Part shown: positions 18,501-24,070 of the stretch, one piece after another
How the letters are laid out: each line of letters opens with the position of its first letter
How positions within the stretch are numbered: position 1 is the first letter of the stretch
Assembly (NCBI GenBank): GCA_009777485.1
Contig: WRLT01000001.1
Coordinates: 186,001-250,000 of the forward strand
Source of the DNA: Bacillota bacterium
GTDB taxonomy: Bacteria; Bacillota; Clostridia; Christensenellales; Pumilibacteraceae
Length of the DNA: 64,000 nt
Direction of reading: 5' to 3'
Made by a program: the position numbers and the translations under genes
The notes under the pieces: model-generated
Database searches by the model: none
The model's input: only the letters and a program-made list of their open reading frames with translations
Told to the model about the DNA's origin: nothing

Positions 18501-19236
18501 TAAAACCGTAATGAACGCCGAGAATAAGCGGTTCAGTATAATAATCTACGTCATCATACGTTTTTTCTAAAATTAAATCTAACGCCACAAGCTGAATGGT
18601 TCGCCTTGTTATGTTGAAACCCGCTACCCCGCTGCCCTCGCGCAACACCGCCCTGTAATTAGGATTTAATGAGTTCGCCGCCAAAATGTTGTATAAACCA
18701 AGTGCCTCGCCGCCGACTCTTTCAAACTCAATAGAAACATCTTGCTGCAATAAATTATCTTTAAAACTTTTTACTAAATCGTCCGCATCACCAAATTCCT
18801 TTGAATATTGCTCTGGCTCTACTACCATTTCTTTTTGTGTTATGCGCGCGGGTATGGTAAAAAAGCCGCCGCTGATTGAAAATTTTTCTGCATCGCTCCC
18901 CGATAAAACGGACGAATACTGCACGACAACACCATTAGCCTCTAATACATTTGGACTGTTAAACGCAATAGATGTTATCGTAATATCCACATCGGTCTGT
19001 GCATTCAAAAAATAATAGGTATCCTTTATTATTTCCGTTTCACACAACACGGTGCCGTCGTACTCTTTTTCAATAACAATTTCGGTATTAGCGGTAACTA
19101 TAAGGCTTGTCCTAGTATCGTTACTGCCCAAAGACGCAACAACAGCAAGAATCACTGCCGTTAATAAGATTGCTGCGACAGCACCCATCATTAGGTAAAT
19201 CAATTTCCTTTTTCTATTAAGTGTTCGTAGTGTCAT
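12505..19236 (-). CDS. Giant membrane-anchored surface protein with YDG/MBG, InlB and BspA-type LRR modules
   Basis: 2243 residues. An N-terminal basic stretch and one membrane helix (about 13-36) anchor it. Residues about 50-900 hold five paired modules. Each pair has a YDG-type unit (KEYDGT, KAYDGT, KTYDGT and variants) and an MBG-type unit opening ITPK and containing FG-x-x-D-x-L. Further Ig-like segments follow to about 1170. An InlB-type repeat (FIFEGWFLD) covers about 1170-1250 and a short BspA-type leucine-rich segment (IYIPSTVVTIGADAF) about 1270-1335. The last 900 residues are Asn/Ile/Tyr-rich beta structure without a known family. The protein is probably an extended adhesin. It is the first gene of the surface block, with a promoter 6 bases from the ATG and no ribosome binding site. 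No sortase motif is present. Confidence 0.9.
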   Translation of the reverse strand: MTLRTLNRKRKLIYLMMGAVAAILLTAVILAVVASLGSNDTRTSLIVTANTEIVIEKEYDGTVLCETEIIKDTYYFLNAQTDVDITITSIAFNSPNVLEANGVVVQYSSVLSGSDAEKFSISGGFFTIPARITQKEMVVEPEQYSKEFGDADDLVKSFKDNLLQQDVSIEFERVGGEALGLYNILAANSLNPNYRAVLREGSGVAGFNITRRTIQLVALDLILEKTYDDVDYYTEPLILGVHYGFNNLVFGHDAAVDMLNAKFDYKTVNAVSKVVVEFSDLINSSVYVLENRTLDITARILPKSITVIPNSFAKQFGETDNLAQSVLDVELNNLFNARFERTLGEDVNTYNITSAVSENPNYVLVLPAGSGIGKFEIMPRLLTVAAKDVLVSKAYDGTSLSDIQLLLNQHYEFENLVNGSLLDITITAAHFNSNEVISTNRLIVSFSAVLTGLDAHNYVISAGVFEIAASITPRIIDYTPASITKIYGDSDILDASYFDNFTDELLQITLTRQSGFNVGSYDIINGITDNTNFLIHIVDGAEKFQITKRTVTVNPLSSLTKTFNNSEVGTNALLKGTDYEITNTVFGDEIDITVTEIVYNSRFISATSAIVHISLLSANYDLSAESIVFNASITPKNLAVTPNEFIQQYGDADYLTQEVTDEDLAITIIVTFTRSVGSAVDVYDITGVSTANLNYSVSLVSGSGAAKFEIVPREVEINKVSGLSYQKTYDGTTSFDSTYVFDRTTHFTVENEIVGEEVTVTIIQAGFESKDVGATVLTVRYYVEKIGYRSFYGYLEFDAEITPKSVNITPPQFSKVFGEADNLSYLYYHAQTSDYISLTFTRVLGEDADDYDIIDLHYIDNNFNLTLVNGVGKFRINKADIAITAEDKSAVFNTFAHEINTPIATPAKTLEVLYSLSGANNFTSSQPINAGMYDVRISFAGDTNYNAATVYRTLFIERADSVITNTTANTFVYDGTPHSITASLNHDETQPVFSTQFLVTTGTYNNILISVPQTQNYRSAEIRINVTVLQGTPQPVVFPSASNITYGQYLFESVLTGGEGDGIFVWDNHAEMPDVNNSGFLMFFTPRDTVNYNYSGIALFAVIPITVNRAEVQVNFPLASNIQFGQPLSASALVGGSTVFGTFAWENASHTPVSADAFNVIFTPFDTHNYTFNQMEEVVQIALFYPVTFVTGGGLAVPDTTAFSIPASPFTAKSGFIFEGWFLDAAFTIPVQFPYIATAATTFYALWRARGLSFTLNETGDGYIVFGSVNEMLNILNIPSEYRGKPVTAIAQNGFSNNAVLRTIYIPSTVVTIGADAFLNCINLADIYVANTSAAVVQGIDWAKTNKTAPPTVVHFETDNSAAENLPLILTAGNSFDYYILSASGDSFNLAELFSIVDNGMDYTLELRMNSDVVNANYFFANTDKTYELHISLSGLFGIIEEVIQVRVHIFKRVTIDLLPQHTHIFTEATSIELTLDSFVEQINYFGINENDCEVRFFVNNEQCIVAEVSHGQHRISIQIRDRITSVIYFTSDFWVNVTNQHIGSAIITIEKQTVIIEHLLGSTFNIEDFISVHYSGITALDSYIRIEQNTEAVTDARLFRGDNEFLIRILLRSNNYELGRKNITITAVYRPPLRDILSVIYLNNKAVYLTNNNTFVFSNLTLVTYADIFDFSQFLGFSSQYLQNGFIVNGFDLLYGKNIVQAVYYINGESYEYDLIIYNLYTAASYIDVLTYDGITIINYEHSFPVGFVISTDKLVISGVNNSDINFILVVGMQSEFIVYIEIVVIYDEILIGSVFVRFNIGLPPKPLSEVIVAITGIESDKFRIDNNTVYLVLQPDNQINDIQFELLSGYSLDDYNVLVVNALNFNQIFYNGIAYGKTGDDFIVRINNLNQLNQSLLSYPFTNALIEHDLQIRHSAITHNGLTVGFNVNVFCYLIQVYSFRVLLFNNDLAANVYVMGESIVNHANTFTFEYEYDKNYFEYDTYLFIRVETHALTVLNSTFDFVILRNGDYGLYYDMEYLYTLNGTIEIQIPFSLKAVSGITTSYLIRVTIIILEEYYGAPVFMINENGHEFIYFERDFWFDDIIYNKNYKLFAGIKDDSITLFINSAEFKFFDENELLVSSITAFILFDVYSNRYYIQVLIADNYGSSYLLEIDVEKEDNEILLLVEVDGEDYYFIYDEDNHIDFNGELVMQADKPLHKDINNISEIVFFGSLIFNFDINYYFESGAIIITIDGAATFVIK

Positions 19237-19242
19237 TGTAAT

Positions 19243-19272
19243 ATTTTAGCATTATTTGCGATATAAGGTCAA
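19243..19272 (-). promoter_or_regulatory. Promoter giving a leaderless start for the 2243-residue protein
   Basis: On the minus strand TTGACC (19267-19272), 18 bases, TAAAAT (19243-19248), then ATTACA and the ATG at 19236. No Shine-Dalgarno sequence is present. Confidence 0.65.
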
Positions 19273-19625
19273 GCAAACTAATTAAATTTGTTCCTCGTAT
19301 TTTTTGCCTTTCGGCTTTTTGGGGGTGTCAGAGGGTGCAAGCCCCTGTGAGGGTGGGAGTTGAGGAGGGCGGGATTTGATACAACGGAAAAAATATTGTG
19401 GGCTTTTTTTGGATTAGGGCTTTGGGCGGACACAATTTTTTTTCTGTTTCGTTGACAGGGGCAAGGACGGGATTTTTAGCGTGTACGGGATTGCAAATTG
19501 TGGGGATTTTAACGTAGGCTTGCTTGCAAGTTTATAGGGGTTTATCACGCTTTTTATTGCTTTGTTATTGAGCCCTCTGAGTTTTTTGGGGTAGCCGAAA
19601 GGCAAAAAAAACGGAGGTCATAAAA
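19273..19625. other. Divergent intergenic region with inverted GCCGAAAGGC hairpins
   Basis: This 350-base region separates the leftward surface genes from the rightward conjugative module. It has two inverted copies of a 17-base block, TTTTTTGCCTTTCGGCT (about 19297-19315) and its complement (about 19594-19611), each holding its own GCC-GAAA-GGC hairpin. The second copy ends just before the GGAGG of the first rightward gene. A TTGACA at 19452-19457 has no convincing -10 box. Much of the rest is G-rich on the plus strand. No gene is called. Confidence 0.45.
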
Positions 19626-19892
19626 ATGACAAAAGGAAAAGAAAGTGTAGGAAAGTTCTTTCTCAGCGAGTTTTCGTTTGATGACGGAAGCAGAGAGAGT
19701 ACATTGAACATCGTGGGGTTTGATACGGATATGAAAGAAATATCCGTAGCCATAACCTGCGAGGGCAAGGTGAGCGTTCAATCGTTTGACTTAAAAGCCG
19801 ATGAAAATGACTGTCTGTATTTTGAGTACGGGCAGTTTTTTAACAGGATTGAGTTAAACGACTTTGCGCAGGTACAGGAGGGCTTAGAATGA
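19626..19892 (+). CDS. Hypothetical protein of the conjugative-element module
   Basis: 88 residues, start supported by GGAGG 8 bases upstream. It is a small acidic protein with a repeated beta-strand pattern (KEISVAITCEGKVSVQSFDL, then YFEYGQFF). No family is recognised with certainty. Its stop overlaps the next ATG (ATGA, 19889-19892), so the two are translationally coupled. It opens the rightward operon leading to PcfK, PcfJ and the methylase-helicase. Confidence 0.7.
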   Translation: MTKGKESVGKFFLSEFSFDDGSRESTLNIVGFDTDMKEISVAITCEGKVSVQSFDLKADENDCLYFEYGQFFNRIELNDFAQVQEGLE

Positions 19893-20116
19893 GTATGTAT
19901 GTAAAATGTACCACTTGCGAATTGAATTATGTTCCTAACGGTACGGGATTATGTAAAATTTGCGACCCTAGAAAGAACGCAAAATTTTTAGCGGCAGCCC
20001 GTGAGGAATCGGCAATGGAAATAGCGCGGCAGGAACGGAAAGAGAAAAACGAAAAGCAAAGACACTCTATGCACGATTTTTACGCGTATAGATACGACAG
20101 TCCCGCAAAGCGGTAA
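19889..20116 (+). CDS. Small zinc-finger-like protein
   Basis: 75 residues. The N-terminus has C-x2-C-x11-C-x2-C (Cys7, Cys10, Cys22, Cys25), which should bind one zinc ion. A charged Glu/Arg/Lys helix follows (about 35-58), then a Tyr-rich tail. Likely a small nucleic-acid or protein-binding factor of the element. The ATG overlaps the preceding stop. No further identity is claimed. Confidence 0.7.
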   Translation: MSMYVKCTTCELNYVPNGTGLCKICDPRKNAKFLAAAREESAMEIARQERKEKNEKQRHSMHDFYAYRYDSPAKR

Positions 20117-20130
20117 AGGAGGAAACTTTT

Positions 20131-20535
20131 ATGACACTAAAAGAAGTAGACACATACCTAAAAGAAAACGGCATAACGGGGCTTGCGCCGTTTTACTTGC
20201 AAGATAAGCCCGACCGCGCGGATATGATTAACTTTATTCATATCTGCGATGAGGATATCCCCAACGATTATGATTACGTTGCAACACAGCACCTAAGCGA
20301 TATAACGCTTTCGGCAAAATTCAGCCGCAAGGCCGTTGGCGAGGGATACTTTAAGGCTTTGCTTAACGCATCTGGCCACCTGCCCGCCGAGCTTACGGTA
20401 GAGCGCAGACTGCGGCATTTAATTGTTGAAGGTTATGCAGGATTTGCACTGCCCGACGATTCATTTTATGCGTATGAGAGCGATAGGACATTCCCCGTCC
20501 AAAAAATCAAACTCAGCTACTCTTTTGTTAGGTAA
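20131..20535 (+). CDS. Hypothetical protein of the conjugative-element module
   Basis: 134 residues, start supported by AAAGGAGGAAAC just upstream. A short helical start (LKEVDTYLKENG) is followed by a mixed alpha/beta body with no motif I recognise. It lies 14 bases after the zinc-finger gene and is probably in one operon with it. Confidence 0.65.
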   Translation: MTLKEVDTYLKENGITGLAPFYLQDKPDRADMINFIHICDEDIPNDYDYVATQHLSDITLSAKFSRKAVGEGYFKALLNASGHLPAELTVERRLRHLIVEGYAGFALPDDSFYAYESDRTFPVQKIKLSYSFVR

Positions 20536-20584
20536 AATTATACAGCTGCGCTATCGGCTAAACGGGCATAGGAGATTTAATATT

Positions 20585-20839
20585 ATGAAAAACACTAAGG
20601 AACTACAACCTATCTTGACGGCGATACACTGTATCAATTATGTCAACACACCCCGCGACCCCGACATTTGGAAACTTACGGATTATGCTTTCAGACGGTT
20701 TTTAGGCGCGAATACAAACATTTTAACGCTTTGTTGTGTCGGCAAGACCAAAGAGCAGCTTATGCCGGATATTATGGAGTTATTAACAGCAGATACCGAA
20801 TACCAAAAATACTTAGACGAATACAAGGAGGGAAAATAA
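20585..20839 (+). CDS. Hypothetical protein of the conjugative-element module
   Basis: 84 residues from the ATG at 20585, chosen because GGAGA lies about 9 bases upstream. The frame extends further upstream but would overlap the previous gene without a ribosome binding site. Predicted mostly helical, with two Cys (LCCVG). The stop is 2 bases before the next ATG. No family recognised. Confidence 0.65.
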   Translation: MKNTKELQPILTAIHCINYVNTPRDPDIWKLTDYAFRRFLGANTNILTLCCVGKTKEQLMPDIMELLTADTEYQKYLDEYKEGK

Positions 20840-20841
20840 TT

Positions 20842-21219
20842 ATGGGTTACGCAAACGATGTAAGGGTTTTACTGCCCGAAGCGGAATTTAACGCTTTGGA
20901 TAAAAAGCTGCGGGAAAAAGGATGCTTCCGCGAATATGACGTTAAGGGTTTTCGCAGCGAGGGCGCAGATGACGTGAAAAAATATTCGCCCGAAAGAGAG
21001 CCGTTAAGGTTTGTATACTTCGGCTGGAACTGTATTAGTTGGTATAACGACGAGTTTGTGGACGCGGTAGAATCCGCTGTTTATGCAAGCGAGAACTGTC
21101 ATTTTATGCGGATGGGCGAGGAACACACCGATGTTGAAGAAAGCTACGGATTAACGAATGCCCATATTGATTGTATTTCAATCAGTCGGCATTTTGACGA
21201 TGAATACGAGGAGGGTTAA
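20842..21219 (+). CDS. Hypothetical protein of the conjugative-element module
   Basis: 125 residues from the ATG at 20842, with AAGGAGGG 9 bases upstream. Acidic, with aromatic strands (RFVYFGWNCISWYND) and a C-terminal DDEYEEG tail. No known motif. It is packed between neighbours with 2-3 base gaps, as expected for an operon. Confidence 0.65.
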   Translation: MGYANDVRVLLPEAEFNALDKKLREKGCFREYDVKGFRSEGADDVKKYSPEREPLRFVYFGWNCISWYNDEFVDAVESAVYASENCHFMRMGEEHTDVEESYGLTNAHIDCISISRHFDDEYEEG

Positions 21220-21222
21220 AAG

Positions 21223-21453
21223 TTGAAAAACTACGGATTTAAGATTTGCTACCGTGAGCAAGGAAAGTGCCGCTTTATACGGCATTTTTTAACCTATACG
21301 AAAGCCGCCGCCGAATGTGTTATGGACGGATATATCCGCGACCCCCCTGCCGCACGGCAGGACGGACACATACTTATAAACCCAAGCTGGAAAATTATAC
21401 CCGTAACGCGGCGCGAGGTAAGCGTCGGAATTTGGGACGAGCCGCCTTTCTAG
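21223..21453 (+). CDS. Small hypothetical protein with TTG start
   Basis: 76 residues. The start is TTG at 21223, supported by GAGGAGGG 8 bases upstream; no ATG is suitable. Basic, with YREQGKCRFIRHF near the N-terminus. No family recognised. The stop codon lies within the terminator hairpin that closes this first part of the operon. Confidence 0.6.
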   Translation: MKNYGFKICYREQGKCRFIRHFLTYTKAAAECVMDGYIRDPPAARQDGHILINPSWKIIPVTRREVSVGIWDEPPF

Positions 21454-21468
21454 GGGCGGTTTTTTCTT
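21441..21468 (+). terminator. Intrinsic terminator overlapping the end of the small TTG gene
   Basis: CCGCC (21442-21446) pairs with GGCGG (21455-21459), followed by six T. It lies between the small unknown genes and the pcfK-like gene, so the latter may have its own promoter or depend on partial readthrough. Confidence 0.7.
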
Positions 21469-21516
21469 TATCTAAAACATAACCAAACAAAAAAATTTAC
21501 AAGGAGAATTAAATAA

Positions 21517-22299
21517 ATGGTTAATATAAACGTTGAGGCCATAACCCCCGAACAAGTAATTTTAAAGGATTATTTAGAGCGTAACGCCAGCGATGTACTG
21601 GCGGAGAAAGTCAACTTAGGCGTAACCATCATGCGGGACGGCGTTTCACTTTATAACAAAAAAGACCTTGCCACTTTTATGGATTATGCCTGCACGGAGG
21701 CGCAAAGCCGGGCCGCGAAAGGCGCGCGGTTTGCGTGCTTAACCCACACAACCGTATTCGATTGGCTAATACACTATTTCGAGGAGGATTCGATTGTAGG
21801 AAAGCTGTATAACGGGGACGGAACGGAGTATAAGCCGCCAAAGCCCGTATACAAGCCCTCTAATAAGCCCTCTGCGGCCGCAAGCGTAGTAGCCACGCCT
21901 AAACCACAAGCGCAAGCATCGTTTTTTGATAGCTTAGGAACTGCTGTTGAATCCGTTGAAACGGAGCATACAGCGGCGGACGAACCCGAAGAATTTATCT
22001 GCGATGAACCTATCGCGGTTGCCGAGCCTGTTACAAAACCCGCGCCCGTAGAGCAAAGAATATTTGTCGTGAAAGCTCCGCCCATTGAAACAGAAGTGCC
22101 TGCTGCAAAACCCGCGTCCGTTACGGTTGAGCCGAAATCCCAACCTACATTGCGGCAGCTAGATGACGGGAAGCTTATAGACGAGGACGGCGTAGTGCAA
22201 GAAAGCAAGGGCGCAGCGGAAGTCCTGCCGAAAGCGGAGGGCAATCCTCTATCGAATGTGTTGCAAAAGCTTTTGAGCACTGCGTTTATTGTGAGGTGA
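21517..22299 (+). CDS. PcfK-like / AcrIIA9-family protein with long Pro/Ala/Glu tail
   Basis: 260 residues, start supported by AAGGAG about 10 bases upstream. The first 105 residues match the PcfK-like family: ILKDYLERNASDVLAEKV near 15-32 and TVFDWLIHYFEEDSI near 83-97. Databases also label this family as the Cas9 inhibitor AcrIIA9, since members were shown to inhibit Cas9. The remaining 155 residues are low-complexity Pro/Ala/Lys/Glu/Val, probably disordered, ending in a short helix (NPLSNVLQKLLS). It is followed 3 bases later by the pcfJ-like gene, the usual order. Whether this copy inhibits Cas9 is inference. Confidence 0.8.
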   Translation: MVNINVEAITPEQVILKDYLERNASDVLAEKVNLGVTIMRDGVSLYNKKDLATFMDYACTEAQSRAAKGARFACLTHTTVFDWLIHYFEEDSIVGKLYNGDGTEYKPPKPVYKPSNKPSAAASVVATPKPQAQASFFDSLGTAVESVETEHTAADEPEEFICDEPIAVAEPVTKPAPVEQRIFVVKAPPIETEVPAAKPASVTVEPKSQPTLRQLDDGKLIDEDGVVQESKGAAEVLPKAEGNPLSNVLQKLLSTAFIVR

Positions 22300-22302
22300 A
22301 AC

Positions 22303-23622
22303 ATGGATGCTAAATTTATTAAACCTATTCCGAAGTATATTTTGCAACGTATAGACAAACGGGACAAAACCGAATGCCCTTCTCAAAAAGGAATACGGCT
22401 TTATTCGTATCTTGCCCGTCTGCAAAAAGAGCTTGTAAAAATCACGGTGGCCGTAAAAGACTTCAAGCGCAAGCGGTACTACAAGCAGGTTGCCGTTCAC
22501 GGCGTCAAGTCCGATAACTGTTGGGTTAGGGATTTTGAATATGTCTACTTCGGCATGGGCTTTCGTGTAGGTTGGCACGCAGAAGGGATAACCAGCTACA
22601 AAAAATGGTACGAGGACGGAAAGTGGTACGCGGTAGAGTTTAAGTATTATAACGCATCAACTACTACCGTGAATACCGAATTTGTTGGCAGATTTCCCGA
22701 ATACCGTTACAGCGCGTATCAGCATTTTAAGGGTTGGTGCATTATCCGTTACCTAAAGCTCTACAAGCAATACCCGCAGACGGAATTTTTACTTAAATTC
22801 GGCTTATTTAAAATCCACGACAGCATTATGGTATTAAAGCGTATCGCCAAAGATAAAGCGTTTTGCCGCTGGCTGATTACCGAACGCGGCGAAATTGCCG
22901 AAGGCTTTTATTATGCAACTACCGTGTTGCAAGCGTACAAAAGCGGCAAGCCCTTAGCGCAGGTACAGGCGTTTAACGAGTGCAAGAAAAAGTTAGCAAA
23001 AGACAACGCGTTCCGACCCATTAAAGAGCTGTTCGGCGGCGAAGAGCTTATACGGTTCTTTACCTATTTAGACGAACAAAACACTGCCCCGCGAAGTTAT
23101 CTGGATTATCTTAACGCTTGCAACTATCTGAAATTAGATATGTGTTTAGCCAAAAACCGTTATCCGCACAACTTTAAACGTTGGCACGATATCCGCATTG
23201 ACCAGTACGCTGCCGCCAAAGCATTAGCCGATGCAAAAGAGCGCGCGGAACTCTACGCACAATTCGCCGCCGTTGCCGAAAAATACATGGTGCTGCAAAA
23301 GCATAAGGAGGACTACGCGGTTATCATAGCGCGCAGTCCGCAAGAGCTGAAAAACGAGGGCGATGCGTTAAATCACTGTGTCGGCAAGATGGGCTATGAC
23401 CAAAAGATGGTACGCGAGGAAACGCTTATATTCTTTGTCCGCGATGCAAGCCGACCCGACACGCCGTTTATGAGCATTGAGTATTCGCTTAAATCCAAGA
23501 AAATCCTGCAATGCTACGGGCGCGGACACTGCACGCCCGATGAAAACCTTAATCGGTTTATCAACAAGGTTTGGCTGCCCCACGCCAACCGCAATCTTAA
23601 AAAATTAAAGGCGGCGGCCTAA
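22303..23622 (+). CDS. PcfJ-like protein
   Basis: 439 residues, start supported by GTGAGGTGA just upstream. The C-terminal region (about 340-425) has the PcfJ-like signature: IARSPQELKNEGDALNHCVG, then IFFVRDA, FMSIEYSLKSKKILQCYG, and a closing basic helix. The Cys and His of NHCVG are conserved in the family. PcfJ is encoded by conjugative plasmids and integrative elements of Bacillota; its biochemical role is unknown. It lies directly downstream of the PcfK-like gene and upstream of the methylase-helicase, the usual setting. Length agrees with relatives. Confidence 0.85.
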   Translation: MDAKFIKPIPKYILQRIDKRDKTECPSQKGIRLYSYLARLQKELVKITVAVKDFKRKRYYKQVAVHGVKSDNCWVRDFEYVYFGMGFRVGWHAEGITSYKKWYEDGKWYAVEFKYYNASTTTVNTEFVGRFPEYRYSAYQHFKGWCIIRYLKLYKQYPQTEFLLKFGLFKIHDSIMVLKRIAKDKAFCRWLITERGEIAEGFYYATTVLQAYKSGKPLAQVQAFNECKKKLAKDNAFRPIKELFGGEELIRFFTYLDEQNTAPRSYLDYLNACNYLKLDMCLAKNRYPHNFKRWHDIRIDQYAAAKALADAKERAELYAQFAAVAEKYMVLQKHKEDYAVIIARSPQELKNEGDALNHCVGKMGYDQKMVREETLIFFVRDASRPDTPFMSIEYSLKSKKILQCYGRGHCTPDENLNRFINKVWLPHANRNLKKLKAAA

Positions 23623-23667
23623 AAAACGTTAAACGGCGCAGAAGTGCCGTAAAAGGAGAAATATATC

Positions 23668-23994
23668 ATGACTACTAACTATTACAGAGTAACCGTTTAC
23701 CACCCGACCGAAGACCTTTCGGTTATTTTTGACAGCTTTGGAAAGTATGAAAAGCTGTGGCAATTTAGCTCATTTTTTATAAACAAGGGCTTTTCCGTTT
23801 TAGAGGTATCCAGCGCAGATAAATTTTTAGACGGCAATATTACCAAAACCAAGCCGTGCCCCGATAACCTTATCCTAAGAGCCAATCAGACGGGCAAGCC
23901 CGAATACACCACCTACGAGCATAACGGCACTGTCTATCATGCCGTTAAGGTTGAGAATAAAATCTATATTCCCGACCGCGATAAAAGAGCATAA
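23668..23994 (+). CDS. Hypothetical protein between pcfJ-like gene and methylase-helicase
   Basis: 108 residues, start supported by AAAAGGAG 10 bases upstream. It opens with a beta strand (YYRVTVYHP) and has a central helix and further strands, suggesting a small alpha/beta fold. No family recognised. It is followed by a strong terminator. Confidence 0.65.
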   Translation: MTTNYYRVTVYHPTEDLSVIFDSFGKYEKLWQFSSFFINKGFSVLEVSSADKFLDGNITKTKPCPDNLILRANQTGKPEYTTYEHNGTVYHAVKVENKIYIPDRDKRA

Positions 23995-24015
23995 CCCCAA
24001 ACATAAAAAGACCCG

Positions 24016-24050
24016 AAAAGGCGCGGATTGTATAGTCCGCGCCTTTTTGC
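24016..24050 (+). terminator. Strong terminator before the methylase-helicase gene
   Basis: AAAAGGCGCGGA (24016-24027) pairs perfectly with TCCGCGCCTTTT (24036-24047) around an 8-base loop. The T run ends 20 bases before the next start, so the methylase-helicase gene's ribosome binding site lies immediately downstream. Confidence 0.85.
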
Positions 24051-24070
24051 GTTTTAAAGGAGAATTTTGA

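Noticed and set aside
19297-19611. Inverted GCCTTTCGGC blocks as attachment sites of the conjugative module
   Set aside because: They are inverted rather than direct, short, and each is a simple hairpin; no matching site was seen near 29038.
21774-22367. 197-codon leftward frame opposite the PcfK-like gene
   Set aside because: Antisense shadow of a Pro/Ala/Glu-rich coding region; no ribosome binding site, and it runs against all neighbours.
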